Assembly: GCA_017411125.1 (NCBI GenBank)
Contig: JAFPNP010000072.1
Location: 1 to 21,713 of the forward strand
Length of the DNA stretch: 21,713 nucleotides
Reading direction: 5' to 3'
DNA from: Kiritimatiellia bacterium
Lineage (GTDB): Bacteria; Verrucomicrobiota; Kiritimatiellia; RFP12; UBA1067
Notes under the pieces: model-generated
Seen by the model: the letters and a program-made list of their open reading frames with translations, nothing else
What the model was told of the DNA's origin: nothing
Database searches by the model: none
Shown here: piece after piece, positions 7,544 through 15,631 of the stretch
Numbering within the stretch: the first letter of the stretch is position 1
Layout: each line of letters opens with the position of its first letter
Position numbers and translations under genes: made by a program

Positions 7544-8401
7544 ATGGAAAAACGCGAACAGAAAACAATGACGGCCTTCGCCGCGTTCATAATGGCCGGC
7601 GCGCTTGCGGCGGCCGTGCCGGCATACGACACGCTGATTTCGCACCGGGGCGAATCGATCGATGCGCCGGAAAACACGTTGCCGGCATACCGGATGGCGG
7701 CAGAGCGCGGCTTCGGCTTCGAATGCGACATCTATCTTTCCGCAGACGGGCGGGTGTTCACTTTCCACGACAGAAATCTCACGCGCACGACCGCGGGCGC
7801 AAATACGAACAAATGCACCGACGTGACATGGGAAACGCTTTCCGGGCTGGACGTCGGCAACTGGGGAAAATTCAAGGGATCGAAATTCACCGGCACGCGC
7901 CCCGCCCTTCTCAGCGAAGTCCTTGAACTGACCCGCGACGGGCGCTGGCTCTACATCGACGTGAAGTCGCGCGACGCAAAGATCGTTCCATACGTCAAGG
8001 CGATATTCGACAAGCAGAGCAAAGCCACGCCGAAAAACACTCTTTTCCTCTGCGGCACCGTGGAGTGCGGCAAGGCGTTCAAGCAACTCATGCCGGAATA
8101 CAAGGTGCTGGCCTGCCTGAACTGCCTCAAGAGCTGGGAAAAAGGCGCACCGCCCGTCCCGGTCGAGAAGACCATCGCCGTCGCAAAGGAGATGGGAGCC
8201 GACGGCGTGGATCTGCGCTACATCGGCGGCGTTACGACGGCGAAATACATGAAGGCCATCAAGAACGCCGGCCTCGAGATGCACGTCTGGACGATCGACA
8301 GGCTTCCGGACGCGGTCGAAGCGTTCCGGCGCGGTGCGCAGACCGTCACCACCAACTGCGCCAAGAAACTGCTGGACGAGTATGCCGGAACGGAGAAATG
8401 A
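7544..8401 (+). CDS. Secreted glycerophosphodiester phosphodiesterase family protein
   Basis: A protein of 285 residues; AAGGAG (7533-7538, overlapping the previous stop) lies 5 bases before the ATG. A signal-like N-terminus (FAAFIMAGALAAAVPA) precedes the GDPD barrel. Family signatures are ISHRGE with H34 and R35, APENT, E60 and D62 in FECDIYLS, and FHD with the second catalytic histidine H75. Later family strands are LYIDVKSRD, VDLRYIGG and MHVWTID. Such enzymes split glycerophosphodiesters into an alcohol and glycerol 3-phosphate using a metal ion; export implies use of external phospholipid head groups or teichoic-type polymers. It is the third gene of the run that begins at 2921. Substrate is inferred only. 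Confidence 0.9.
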   Translation: MEKREQKTMTAFAAFIMAGALAAAVPAYDTLISHRGESIDAPENTLPAYRMAAERGFGFECDIYLSADGRVFTFHDRNLTRTTAGANTNKCTDVTWETLSGLDVGNWGKFKGSKFTGTRPALLSEVLELTRDGRWLYIDVKSRDAKIVPYVKAIFDKQSKATPKNTLFLCGTVECGKAFKQLMPEYKVLACLNCLKSWEKGAPPVPVEKTIAVAKEMGADGVDLRYIGGVTTAKYMKAIKNAGLEMHVWTIDRLPDAVEAFRRGAQTVTTNCAKKLLDEYAGTEK

Positions 8402-8415
8402 GGCGTCCACGCCTC
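8400..8415 (+). terminator. Short stem-loop at the end of the GDPD gene, weak terminator candidate
   Basis: GAGGCG (8400-8405), TCCA loop, CGCCTC (8410-8415): a perfect 6-base-pair stem starting within the stop codon. No T tract follows (TAAAACC), so intrinsic termination would be weak. Its place just before a new promoter fits an operon boundary. Confidence 0.3.
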
Positions 8416-8423
8416 TAAAACCG

Positions 8424-8452
8424 TTGCGCCTTCGGATGCAAACTGCTATAAT
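8424..8452 (+). promoter_or_regulatory. Promoter for dapA
   Basis: TTGCGC (8424-8429), a 17-base spacer and a consensus TATAAT (8447-8452), 33 bases before the dapA ATG. Confidence 0.65.
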
Positions 8453-8485
8453 GCCGATCGCCGATGTAAAAGGACAGGATTGAAT

Positions 8486-9364
8486 ATGAAACTTCATGGC
8501 ACGATTACCGCAATGGTCACGCCGTTCACGCGCGACGACAAAGTCGACTACGGCGCCCTCAAGGCGTTTGTGGACTGGCAGTGCGAAAGCGGGGTGGAGG
8601 GGCTCTGCCCGGTCGGAACGACCGGCGAATCGCCCACGCTCACCCACGCGGAACACCACGAGGTTATAGCCAAGGTCATCGAATACGCCGCAGGACGCGT
8701 GAAAATCGTGGCCGGGACCGGAGCGAACTCGACGGCGGAGGCCGTTTCGCTCACGAAGGACGTCATATCGCGGGGCGGGGCGGATGCGACGCTGCAGGTC
8801 ACGCCGTACTACAACAAGCCAAATGCGGAAGGCATATACCGCCACTTCATGACGGTGGCCGACCTCGGCCTTCCCGTCGTCCTCTACAACGTGCCGGGGC
8901 GAAGCGGACGCGAAATTCCTCTCGACGTCGTCGCCCGGCTCGCGAAGCACCCAAACGTGACCGCCATAAAGGAAGCCGCAGGCAGCGTGGAGCGCGTAAG
9001 CGCGATACGCCACCTCTGCCCCGACCTCACGGTCCTCTCCGGCGACGACTCCCTCGCCCTGCCGATGATTGCCGTCGGCGCGTCCGGCGTGATCTCCGTC
9101 GCGTCCGACGTCATGCCGCGCGAAATAAGCGATTTCGTGCGTACCGCGCTTGCCGGAGACATTTCCGCCGCGCGCGCCATGCACGAGCGCTACTACGATC
9201 TTTTCCACGACCTCTTCATCGACACCAACCCCATCATGGCAAAGGAGGCGTTGGTTATGACGGGACGCATCGGTCCTGGATTCCGCCTTCCGCTTTGCGA
9301 GACGACGCCGGAAAAGCGCGAGAAGCTGCGCAAGACCCTCGCCGCGCTCGGGCTGGAGGTGTGA
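8486..9364 (+). CDS. dapA: 4-hydroxy-tetrahydrodipicolinate synthase
   Basis: A protein of 292 residues, the usual DapA length. ATG 8486 is preferred over the in-frame TTG at 8480 because AGGA (8476-8479) lies 6 bases before the ATG. DapA condenses pyruvate with aspartate semialdehyde in the cytoplasm, the first committed step to lysine and diaminopimelate. Visible signatures are the GTTGE substrate loop, VTPYYNKP with the proton-relay tyrosine, YNVPGR with the carboxylate-binding arginine, and the Schiff-base lysine K162 in AIKEAAG. The last two features favour DapA over sialate or keto-deoxy-sugar aldolases of the same superfamily. It heads a group with the HAD gene and the GH105-PL22 gene behind its own promoter. 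Confidence 0.93.
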   Translation: MKLHGTITAMVTPFTRDDKVDYGALKAFVDWQCESGVEGLCPVGTTGESPTLTHAEHHEVIAKVIEYAAGRVKIVAGTGANSTAEAVSLTKDVISRGGADATLQVTPYYNKPNAEGIYRHFMTVADLGLPVVLYNVPGRSGREIPLDVVARLAKHPNVTAIKEAAGSVERVSAIRHLCPDLTVLSGDDSLALPMIAVGASGVISVASDVMPREISDFVRTALAGDISAARAMHERYYDLFHDLFIDTNPIMAKEALVMTGRIGPGFRLPLCETTPEKREKLRKTLAALGLEV

Positions 9365-9370
9365 CGGGCA

Positions 9371-9979
9371 ATGTCCATCTGCGACATCGAGAAGGAGTGC
9401 GCGGCGGCTGACGGCATCGTGTTCGACTTCGGCGGAGTCATCTCCGTATCGCCGAAGACCGACGACTGGCCGGTCTATGCGTATTGCGCGGAACTGGGCA
9501 TCGGCCGCGCCGCCGTCGACAGCGGATGGGCACGCTACCGAAATCTATGGGACGGCGGAATAATCTCCTTCGCCGACTATTATGGACGCACGTTCGCCGA
9601 CGCGGGCCATGCCGTCACGCCTGCGCAGCTCGAACGACTGTGGGAACTGGACGCCGTGGCCTGGGTGCGCACCCTGCGCACCGACACCCTGGACCTCATG
9701 CGGCGGCTGAAGGCGTCGGGCAAGAAGCTCGGCGTGCTTTCCAACATGTCGCCGGATTTCTACGAGCGGCTCTACGTGCCGCGTTGCGCCGAATACCGCG
9801 TGCTTCTGGACGCGGAGGTGATATCCGGCCTCCACAAGCTTCACAAGCCGGAAGAAGCAATCTACCGCCTCGCAGAACAGGAAATGGGCCTGCCGCCGGG
9901 CAGGCTTCTGTTCCTCGACGACACCGAAGCGAACGTCGCCGCCGCGCGCTCGTTCGGCTGGCGCGCCGAAATTTATTGA
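9371..9979 (+). CDS. HAD-superfamily hydrolase, subfamily IA (YihX-like)
   Basis: A protein of 202 residues, 6 bases after dapA; its ribosome site GGAGGT lies inside the dapA end. HAD motifs in order are nucleophile D19 in VFDFGGVI, S124-N125 in LSNMS, K159 in HKPEEAIY, and D183-D184 in LFLDDTEANV. The second aspartate of the usual DxD is glycine (DFG), as in the YihX and epoxide-hydrolase N-terminal branch. A cap of helices occupies about 30-105. Probably a cytoplasmic phosphatase of a small sugar phosphate; substrate cannot be told from sequence. The gap to the next gene is 12 bases. Confidence 0.85.
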   Translation: MSICDIEKECAAADGIVFDFGGVISVSPKTDDWPVYAYCAELGIGRAAVDSGWARYRNLWDGGIISFADYYGRTFADAGHAVTPAQLERLWELDAVAWVRTLRTDTLDLMRRLKASGKKLGVLSNMSPDFYERLYVPRCAEYRVLLDAEVISGLHKLHKPEEAIYRLAEQEMGLPPGRLLFLDDTEANVAAARSFGWRAEIY

Positions 9980-9991
9980 AAGGACAAGCAA

Positions 9992-12424
9992 ATGACCTCA
10001 TATCCAGCAAAGACGTTCCTGCTGGCGGTATTCACCGCAGCCGCGCACGCCGCGTCGCAGGCCGCGCTCGCGCCGTACTTCGAGAATCTTCCTGAAGGGA
10101 CGGATCCCGCCACTGTTTCGCGCCGCGTCACAGACCAGTTCCTCACAACGCGCCCGGAAAACTACAAGCCCGCCGGATACCGCGGAAACAACGGATACGG
10201 ATGGAACCGCATCGTGCAGTACTCCGTGGTGTCGCTCTGGATGAACGCGCTCGAATGCGCGTCCCTGACGGACGACGACTACCGCAAAAAGCGCCTGATA
10301 CGCCTCTTCGACGACTTCCTGCCCGGTGGATCGAAGGAAAAGGTATGTTCGCGTCCTCGCCACGTGGACGATGCGATCTTCGGCGCACTGCCGTGCGAAA
10401 TATATCTCATGAACAAAGACCGCCGCTGCCTCGAGATGGGACTGAAATACGCCGACACGCAGTGGTGCGAGCCGTGCGAAGCATCGTTCAAGGAGCGCGA
10501 AAGCGCGCCGCCAGACGTGCAGCGCGAGTACTATGCGAAGGGGCTTTCCGTCCAGACGCGTCTTTGGATCGACGACATGTACATGATCACCGCCCTCCAA
10601 AGCCAGGCGTACCGCGCAACGGGCGAAAGAAAATACATCGAACGCGCCGCCGCCGAGATGGTGTTCTACCTCGAAAGGCTGCAACTGAAGGATGGCCCGG
10701 CAAAAGGACTGTTCTATCACGCGCCGGACGTCAAGTACGTGTGGGGGCGTGGCGATGGATGGATGGCCGCCGGGATGGCGCTGCTGCTCGACCGGCTGCC
10801 GGAGGACAGCCCGCACCGCGCGCGCATCATGGACGGTTACACGGCCATGATGGAGACGCTTTTCAAGTTCCAGCGCAAGGACGGTCTCTGGAGCCAGATT
10901 GTAGACAAACCCGACGACACGCGCAACTGGGGCGAAACCTCTTCGACCGCCATGTTCACGTATGCCTACCTCGTAGGCGTACGGCGCGGATGGCTGGATG
11001 GCGCGAAATACGGACCCGCCGCACGTCGCGCATACGACGCGCTGTGCTCGCGCATGGACAAGTGGGGCAACGTCTCTGACGTGTGCGAAGGCACGAGCAA
11101 GCGCAACAGCCTGGAATACTACTTCAAGCGCAAACACGTGAACGGCGACCCACACGCGCAGGCGCCAATGCTCTGGATCGCGTCCACGCTCCTCGCGGAC
11201 GGCGCTGGCGCCGCGAAAGGAATCAAAACGCCAGCCACGTCCAAACTCTTCGAAACGCGCGTCGACCCCGAAAGCGGCGTCGTCTCGTACGCGCTCGTCT
11301 ACGGCGAGCCGGACGACAACCGCCAGTCGCTCTACTTCATCACCAAGTCTATGACCGAGAACGGGCGGTTCCTTCTCTTCAGCTACACTTGCGGCAACGA
11401 GAAGAAAGGGCTGCGCTCGCCGAAAATCCTCATGGTGGCAGATCTGCTCGAAGACAAGGTGAAGCCGATCGCGCAGACAGAGAATCCGGACAAGACAACC
11501 ATAATGACGGGCACGCCGTTCGTCGGCGATCCGTTCGTGGAATGCAAAGAAGACTACATCGTGTACGGCAGCGCGAAACTCGGCGGCTTCTTCCGCTGCG
11601 ACCTTGCAACTCCAGACAAAGTGACGCGGCTTTGCGGCATTCCGGCGGCGATTTCGTCTCTCGGCACGATCGACTACCTCTACACGCACCTCACCCTCAC
11701 GCGCGACAGGGGGAAGGCGTTCCTCGACATCGGCGCGCACCGCGCCGACGGCAGCAGACGCTTCGTACAGGGCATGCTGGACCTCGCGACTGGCACGTTC
11801 GACAAATGGGGCGAGACGCCTTTTTCCTGCAATCACGGGCAGGTCAATCCGACGGACGACACGCTCGCAATGTGCGCATGGGAGGCGTGCTGGGAGGCGG
11901 ACGGGCAGGCATACCGAAAGAAAACCGGCTGGTATCCGCGAATATGGCTTATGAGAAAAGGCTGGCGCGAAATGCTTCCCGCGAAAGACCGCAACTTCGC
12001 CTCGCATGAAATATGGGACGACGACGGCAAAGGCATAAGCTGGTGCGGACGCCCAGGCGACTATGTCTACCACCACGATCTCGCGACGGGAAAGCAAGAG
12101 CGCTGGTGCGGAATCAAGGCCGCTCGCCACAACAACGTCTCGCCGGACAAAAAGTACGTCGTGTGCGACGAGGAGGTGGGGAAGTGGTGGCGCGGCTGCA
12201 GCTGGCACGTGGCGTTCTGGAACCGCGAGACCGGCAAGCACGTGTGGCTCTATTCGGCACGGCCGCCGCTCATGCCACGCGAGAACCAGAGCAGGCTGCA
12301 CCCCGACCCCCACCCACACTTCGTAATGCAGGGGAGATACGTAGTATGTACGGCAAACAACGCCGACGGCCACATGGACGTATACGTCACTCCCGTAGCG
12401 CAAATGGTCGAAATGACACGGTGA
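9992..12424 (+). CDS. Secreted fusion: GH105 unsaturated rhamnogalacturonyl hydrolase + PL22 oligogalacturonate-lyase-like propeller
   Basis: A protein of 810 residues with AAGGA (about 9979-9984) before the ATG. Residues 1-25 form a signal peptide. About 40-405 is a GH88/GH105 alpha-toroid: HVDDAIFG, RLWIDDMYMI (D194-D195, the catalytic region) and WGRGDGW (251-257). About 417-810 matches oligogalacturonate lyase (PL22): SKLFETRVDPESG at the start, CNHGQVNPTDD, SHEIWDDDGKG with H672, RHNNVSPDKKY, then NQSRLHPDPHPHF with Q766, H770, H774 and H776, the likely Mn-binding cluster, and the VVCTANNADG strand. GH105 removes unsaturated uronic acid from rhamnogalacturonan oligomers; PL22 splits short galacturonates by elimination. 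Together they would process pectin fragments outside the cytoplasm. Pfam-level assignment is by memory of motifs. Confidence 0.87.
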   Translation: MTSYPAKTFLLAVFTAAAHAASQAALAPYFENLPEGTDPATVSRRVTDQFLTTRPENYKPAGYRGNNGYGWNRIVQYSVVSLWMNALECASLTDDDYRKKRLIRLFDDFLPGGSKEKVCSRPRHVDDAIFGALPCEIYLMNKDRRCLEMGLKYADTQWCEPCEASFKERESAPPDVQREYYAKGLSVQTRLWIDDMYMITALQSQAYRATGERKYIERAAAEMVFYLERLQLKDGPAKGLFYHAPDVKYVWGRGDGWMAAGMALLLDRLPEDSPHRARIMDGYTAMMETLFKFQRKDGLWSQIVDKPDDTRNWGETSSTAMFTYAYLVGVRRGWLDGAKYGPAARRAYDALCSRMDKWGNVSDVCEGTSKRNSLEYYFKRKHVNGDPHAQAPMLWIASTLLADGAGAAKGIKTPATSKLFETRVDPESGVVSYALVYGEPDDNRQSLYFITKSMTENGRFLLFSYTCGNEKKGLRSPKILMVADLLEDKVKPIAQTENPDKTTIMTGTPFVGDPFVECKEDYIVYGSAKLGGFFRCDLATPDKVTRLCGIPAAISSLGTIDYLYTHLTLTRDRGKAFLDIGAHRADGSRRFVQGMLDLATGTFDKWGETPFSCNHGQVNPTDDTLAMCAWEACWEADGQAYRKKTGWYPRIWLMRKGWREMLPAKDRNFASHEIWDDDGKGISWCGRPGDYVYHHDLATGKQERWCGIKAARHNNVSPDKKYVVCDEEVGKWWRGCSWHVAFWNRETGKHVWLYSARPPLMPRENQSRLHPDPHPHFVMQGRYVVCTANNADGHMDVYVTPVAQMVEMTR

Positions 12425-12450
12425 GGAATCCGCACGGCACGCGCCATTTG

Positions 12451-12459
12451 TGGTATAAT
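12451..12459 (+). promoter_or_regulatory. Extended -10 promoter abutting rnhC (leaderless mRNA)
   Basis: TGGTATAAT is an extended -10 (TGn plus consensus TATAAT, 12454-12459). Only 7 bases separate it from the ATG at 12467, so transcription should start at or next to the ATG. No Shine-Dalgarno motif exists before that ATG, and no good -35 is seen, as expected of the extended -10 class. Confidence 0.65.
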
Positions 12460-12466
12460 AGCCCAC

Positions 12467-13528
12467 ATGCCACCGCCCAAAACATCTTTCACATACGAAC
12501 TTGACGCCGAACAGCAGGAAAAGCTGCTCGCGATGCTCGCGCTCGGAAACTACCGTCCGCGTCAAGTGCCGTATTCCATGGCGGCGGTCGAAGGCGACGG
12601 ATTCAACTGCGCGCTCTACCAAAAGGAGAAACACGGACGGCGCAAACTCTGCATACAAGGTTCGAAGGCTCAGGATTTCGTGGAGTTCTTCCTGGAACCG
12701 AACGTTCTTGGAGCGGCAATGGTCGGCTACGAGGATCTGATAAACCCGGAGGGGATCGCGCCGCACGCGGGCAGCGACGAATCGGGCAAGGGCGACTACT
12801 TCGGCCCGCTCGTCGTCTGCTGCTGCTACACCGACGAAGCGCTCGCGAAGGAAATGCGCGAAATGGGCGTAAGGGACTGCAAGCAGATGACGGACAACGC
12901 TATCCTATCCGTGGGCCGCAAACTGCGCGGCCTCCTCGGTACGGACCGCTACGCCGCCGTGAAGATCGGCCCCGCCGCGTACAATAGGCTCTACGCGAAG
13001 ATCAGAAACATCAACCGCCTCCTCGCATGGGCGCACGGCACATGCATTGAAGAGCTGCTCGCGAAGCAGCCCGGATGCGGACGCGTGGTCGTAGACCAGT
13101 TCGCGCCTACGGAGGCCGTGATACGGCGTTCACTAAAGGAATTGGGCAAGAAAGCCGTCGTGGAGCAGCGGCACAAGGCCGAAAGCGACATCGCGGTAGC
13201 GGCCGCAAGCGTCATAGCGCGCGAGCTGTTCCTCCGCGCGCTGTGCGACATGGCTGCGGACGTGGATCCGAAAGCCGAGGTGCCGCTCGGCGTCGTGCCG
13301 AAGGGCGCAAGCGATCCGCGCGTGAAGGAAGTCGCGGAGCAAATGGCGAGGGCGCACGGCCCGACGTGGCTGATGAACCACTGCAAAGCCCACTTCCAGA
13401 CAACGGACAAAGTGCTGGCCGCGTGCGGAATGTCGCGCTCGGACCTGCCGCCGGAAGGACAAGTCGCAAGCGCCGTCCAGAACGGAACTTTCAAAGGATT
13501 CCAAAAAAAGGAGAAACAAGATGGTTGA
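12467..13528 (+). CDS. rnhC: Ribonuclease HIII
   Basis: A protein of 353 residues, slightly longer than the usual 300-310. Residues 1 to about 95 form the N-terminal TBP-like substrate-binding domain; the catalytic RNase H2-type domain follows. The family signature GSDESGKGDYFGP carries D104 and E105, with D210 in VVVDQFAP and D241 in KAESDIAVAAASVIAR, matching the D-E-D-D metal site of Geobacillus RNase HIII. It cuts the RNA strand of RNA/DNA hybrids in the cytoplasm. The C-terminus after about 325 (PPEGQVASAVQNG...KKEKQDG) is an extra tail. The last 8 bases overlap the start of tolQ, suggesting coupling. There is no ribosome site; see the leaderless promoter. Confidence 0.93.
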   Translation: MPPPKTSFTYELDAEQQEKLLAMLALGNYRPRQVPYSMAAVEGDGFNCALYQKEKHGRRKLCIQGSKAQDFVEFFLEPNVLGAAMVGYEDLINPEGIAPHAGSDESGKGDYFGPLVVCCCYTDEALAKEMREMGVRDCKQMTDNAILSVGRKLRGLLGTDRYAAVKIGPAAYNRLYAKIRNINRLLAWAHGTCIEELLAKQPGCGRVVVDQFAPTEAVIRRSLKELGKKAVVEQRHKAESDIAVAAASVIARELFLRALCDMAADVDPKAEVPLGVVPKGASDPRVKEVAEQMARAHGPTWLMNHCKAHFQTTDKVLAACGMSRSDLPPEGQVASAVQNGTFKGFQKKEKQDG

Positions 13529-14243
13529 GTTTTTCGCAAATTCGCTCATGAACGGGTTTGCCAAATCAAGCATGATGGGCCAAGGGATCGTACTCATTCA
13601 AATCGCGGCCAGCATCTACATGCTCATGATCGTCATAAGCAAATTCAGGGGGCTTTCGCGCGTCAATTCCGCCGTGAAGCGCATCACGCGCGACGTGATG
13701 GGCGGACGCGACGTTCTGGAATACTACCTCGCCCGCCATCCCAACGGACACTCCCCGCTGGAGAACATCTACTGGGCCACGTGCGAGCGTCTTCTCAAGA
13801 TGCTCGCGCCGGACGTCCGCAGCCTGCTCGTCGGCCGCCAGCCAGGCGCGGCCGCCGCGCTCACGAACCACGAGATGGGTCTCGTGAAAGCGCTCAGCGA
13901 ACACGTGCTGGACGAAGAGGAAATCCGCGTGGAACGCGGCATGGGCGCAATAGCGACCGTTGTCGCGCTCGCGCCAATGCTCGGACTGCTTGGCACGGTA
14001 TGGGGCGTTCTGGACGCATTCGCGGACATGGGCGAGGCCGGCAGCGCGACGATCGCGACGATGGCGCCTGCCATATCGTCCGCACTCGTAACCACCGTCG
14101 TCGGTCTGCTAGTGGCAATTCCGGGCGTCATAATGCACACACGGCTCACCTCGATAGTGCGTTCGTTGATGAGCGACATGGAAGGCTTTACCGACGACCT
14201 TCTGGGACGCATCGCGCTGGAATTCCAGGGGAGAGGAGCCTAA
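13521..14243 (+). CDS. MotA/TolQ/ExbB proton channel family protein
   Basis: A protein of 240 residues; ribosome site AAGGAG lies inside the rnhC end and the two genes overlap by 8 bases. Three membrane segments are visible: about 22-40 (GIVLIQIAASIYMLMIVIS), about 142-166 (AIATVVALAPMLGLLGTVWG) and about 180-205 (APAISSALVTTVVGLLVAIPG), with the cytoplasmic loop between the first two. This is the TolQ/ExbB plan. With the next two genes it forms an inner-membrane motor that uses the proton gradient. TolQ and ExbB cannot be told apart here; linkage to a TonB-like gene leans to ExbB. Confidence 0.88.
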   Translation: MVEFFANSLMNGFAKSSMMGQGIVLIQIAASIYMLMIVISKFRGLSRVNSAVKRITRDVMGGRDVLEYYLARHPNGHSPLENIYWATCERLLKMLAPDVRSLLVGRQPGAAAALTNHEMGLVKALSEHVLDEEEIRVERGMGAIATVVALAPMLGLLGTVWGVLDAFADMGEAGSATIATMAPAISSALVTTVVGLLVAIPGVIMHTRLTSIVRSLMSDMEGFTDDLLGRIALEFQGRGA

Positions 14244-14659
14244 TGTCGCGCAGAGGCCGCCGCAGCGGGAGAATCGGTTCGCCCAAGGCGTCGATCGACA
14301 TGAACTCCCTCATCGACTTGACGTTCCTGCTGCTCGTCACGTTCATGCTCACGATTCCGGCCCTCGAACAGGGCATCTCGATCATGCTGCCGCGCGCAAA
14401 AACTGACGTGCTGCCGAGCAAAAACGCCAAGGCGAACACTATAACCGTGGATGTAAACCACAAGATATATCTCAACGACGCACCCACCACGCTCGACCAG
14501 CTCGAAGCCGATCTCAAGGCAATGGTCGCGCGCGATGCCGACGTGCCCGTGCTCGTGCGCGGCGACGAGAGACTGGAGTACGGTGCCGTGATGGACGTGG
14601 TCAAAGTCGTGTACAAGTGCCAAGTCAGAAAGATGGCACTTGTCACAGTAGAAAAGTAA
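14243..14659 (+). CDS. exbD: ExbD/TolR family biopolymer transport protein
   Basis: A protein of 138 residues. I chose ATG 14243 because it shares one base with the preceding stop (TAATG), has GGAGAGGAG just upstream and gives the normal ExbD length. A basic N-tail (SRRGRRSGR) is followed by a single membrane helix about 20-43 carrying the conserved proton-path aspartate D25 in MNSLIDLTFLLLVTFML. The periplasmic domain about 50-138 (ITVDVNHKIYLND, VLVRGDERLEYGAVMDVV) has the usual TolR/ExbD fold. It partners the channel protein upstream and the TonB-like protein downstream. Confidence 0.92.
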   Translation: MSRRGRRSGRIGSPKASIDMNSLIDLTFLLLVTFMLTIPALEQGISIMLPRAKTDVLPSKNAKANTITVDVNHKIYLNDAPTTLDQLEADLKAMVARDADVPVLVRGDERLEYGAVMDVVKVVYKCQVRKMALVTVEK

Positions 14660-14671
14660 GGCGAGTGAGCG

Positions 14672-15562
14672 ATGTTCTGTAACGAGCAGGCAAACGACTA
14701 CGAGGGGCGCCCGACATGGCAAGCGTTTGGCATCGCCGCCGCCCTGCACGTGGCGCTTTTCCTGTTCTTCTGGGCGGTCGGCGCCATAAGTTTCCGCAAA
14801 CCAGACGTAATTATCCCGATCGACATGACCATAGTGCCGCCATGGGCGCAGCAGACGGACGATCCCGAACCAGACCCCGCGCCGCCGCCACCTGAGGTCA
14901 AACAGGCAAAACCGCCGCCGAAGACGCCAGAGCCAGCGAAAATCGAGCCGAAGCGAAATGTAGACGCCGTGGAGAAAGTTCCAGAGAAGAAGAAAAAGCC
15001 CGAAAAGGTCGACCTGAAGAAAAACGCAAAGCTCGTCAAGAAGCCTCTGAAGCCGCAACCGCCGCAGAAAAGCCTCAAAGATTCGGCAAAGGTCGTCACA
15101 CCCAAGCCGGTCCCCGTCGAGCGCCCCCCGGATCTAAAAATTCCGGACACGGTAAAGCACTTTGGAAAGGGGACGGCTGCAGACAAGCCGCTCAAGGACA
15201 TCGACATGAAAAAGATGCTCGAACAGGGCTATCGCTACGGCGCGCGCAACCAGCTGGCAGACAGCGAAGAACAGCGATGCGTAAGCCTCATCAGAGCAGC
15301 CATCTTGAGAGAGTGGAACAAAGAGTCATTCAAATGGTACAACGGACTGCGTCCCATCCAGGTCAACTTCCAACTCGGCTCCGGTGGCTCGGTGCTAGGA
15401 TTCGCCATACGATCCGGCAGCGGCGATGCCGACGTGGACGCCACGGCCAAAAGCGCATTACATAGGCTCAAAGCGAACGGCCGCATAGCAGGCCTCTCGG
15501 CGCAGTTTCTCGAAAAATTCCCAAACCTGACAATCGTCATGGAACCCAAGCAAGGACACTGA
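14672..15562 (+). CDS. TonB-like energy-transducing protein
   Basis: A protein of 296 residues, 12 bases after exbD. A short cytoplasmic tail is followed by a membrane helix about 18-40 (FGIAAALHVALFLFFWAVGA), a proline/lysine-rich periplasmic spacer about 58-155 (PDPAPPPPEV, KPPPKTPEPAK, VEKVPEKKKKP) and a C-terminal domain about 205-296 (AAILREWNKESF, VNFQLGSGGSVLGFAI, DADVDATAKSALHRL) of TonB/TolA type. It would link the ExbB-ExbD motor to outer-membrane receptors, or act as TolA in envelope constriction. The gene order channel-ExbD-TonB is typical of both. Confidence 0.85.
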   Translation: MFCNEQANDYEGRPTWQAFGIAAALHVALFLFFWAVGAISFRKPDVIIPIDMTIVPPWAQQTDDPEPDPAPPPPEVKQAKPPPKTPEPAKIEPKRNVDAVEKVPEKKKKPEKVDLKKNAKLVKKPLKPQPPQKSLKDSAKVVTPKPVPVERPPDLKIPDTVKHFGKGTAADKPLKDIDMKKMLEQGYRYGARNQLADSEEQRCVSLIRAAILREWNKESFKWYNGLRPIQVNFQLGSGGSVLGFAIRSGSGDADVDATAKSALHRLKANGRIAGLSAQFLEKFPNLTIVMEPKQGH

Positions 15563-15631
15563 CCGTCGGGGAATTCCACAAAACGGGACATTCTGCCATA
15601 CTGTGTACCCCAACGATTTGCAAGAGAAGAA

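Noticed and set aside
8486..9364. Keto-deoxy-sugar aldolase or sialate lyase linked to pectin breakdown instead of DapA
   Set aside because: GTTGE, PYYNKP, YNVPGR and AIKEAAG together are the DapA pattern; the pectin neighbour alone is not enough to change the call.
9998..12766. A 922-codon minus-strand open frame opposite the GH105-PL22 gene
   Set aside because: Same shadow effect of GC-rich third positions; the plus strand carries clear enzyme motifs, and the minus frame also runs across the rnhC start.
13781..14659. A longer ExbD frame starting at 13781
   Set aside because: The extra N-terminal part is Arg-rich out-of-frame reading of the tolQ gene; ATG 14243 with a TAATG junction gives the normal ExbD length.
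15563..15631. Promoter (TTCCAC, 17 bases, CATACT) and an 8-base imperfect inverted repeat before parC
   Set aside because: Both match consensus too weakly to list as features, although a gap of 69 bases makes some signal here plausible.
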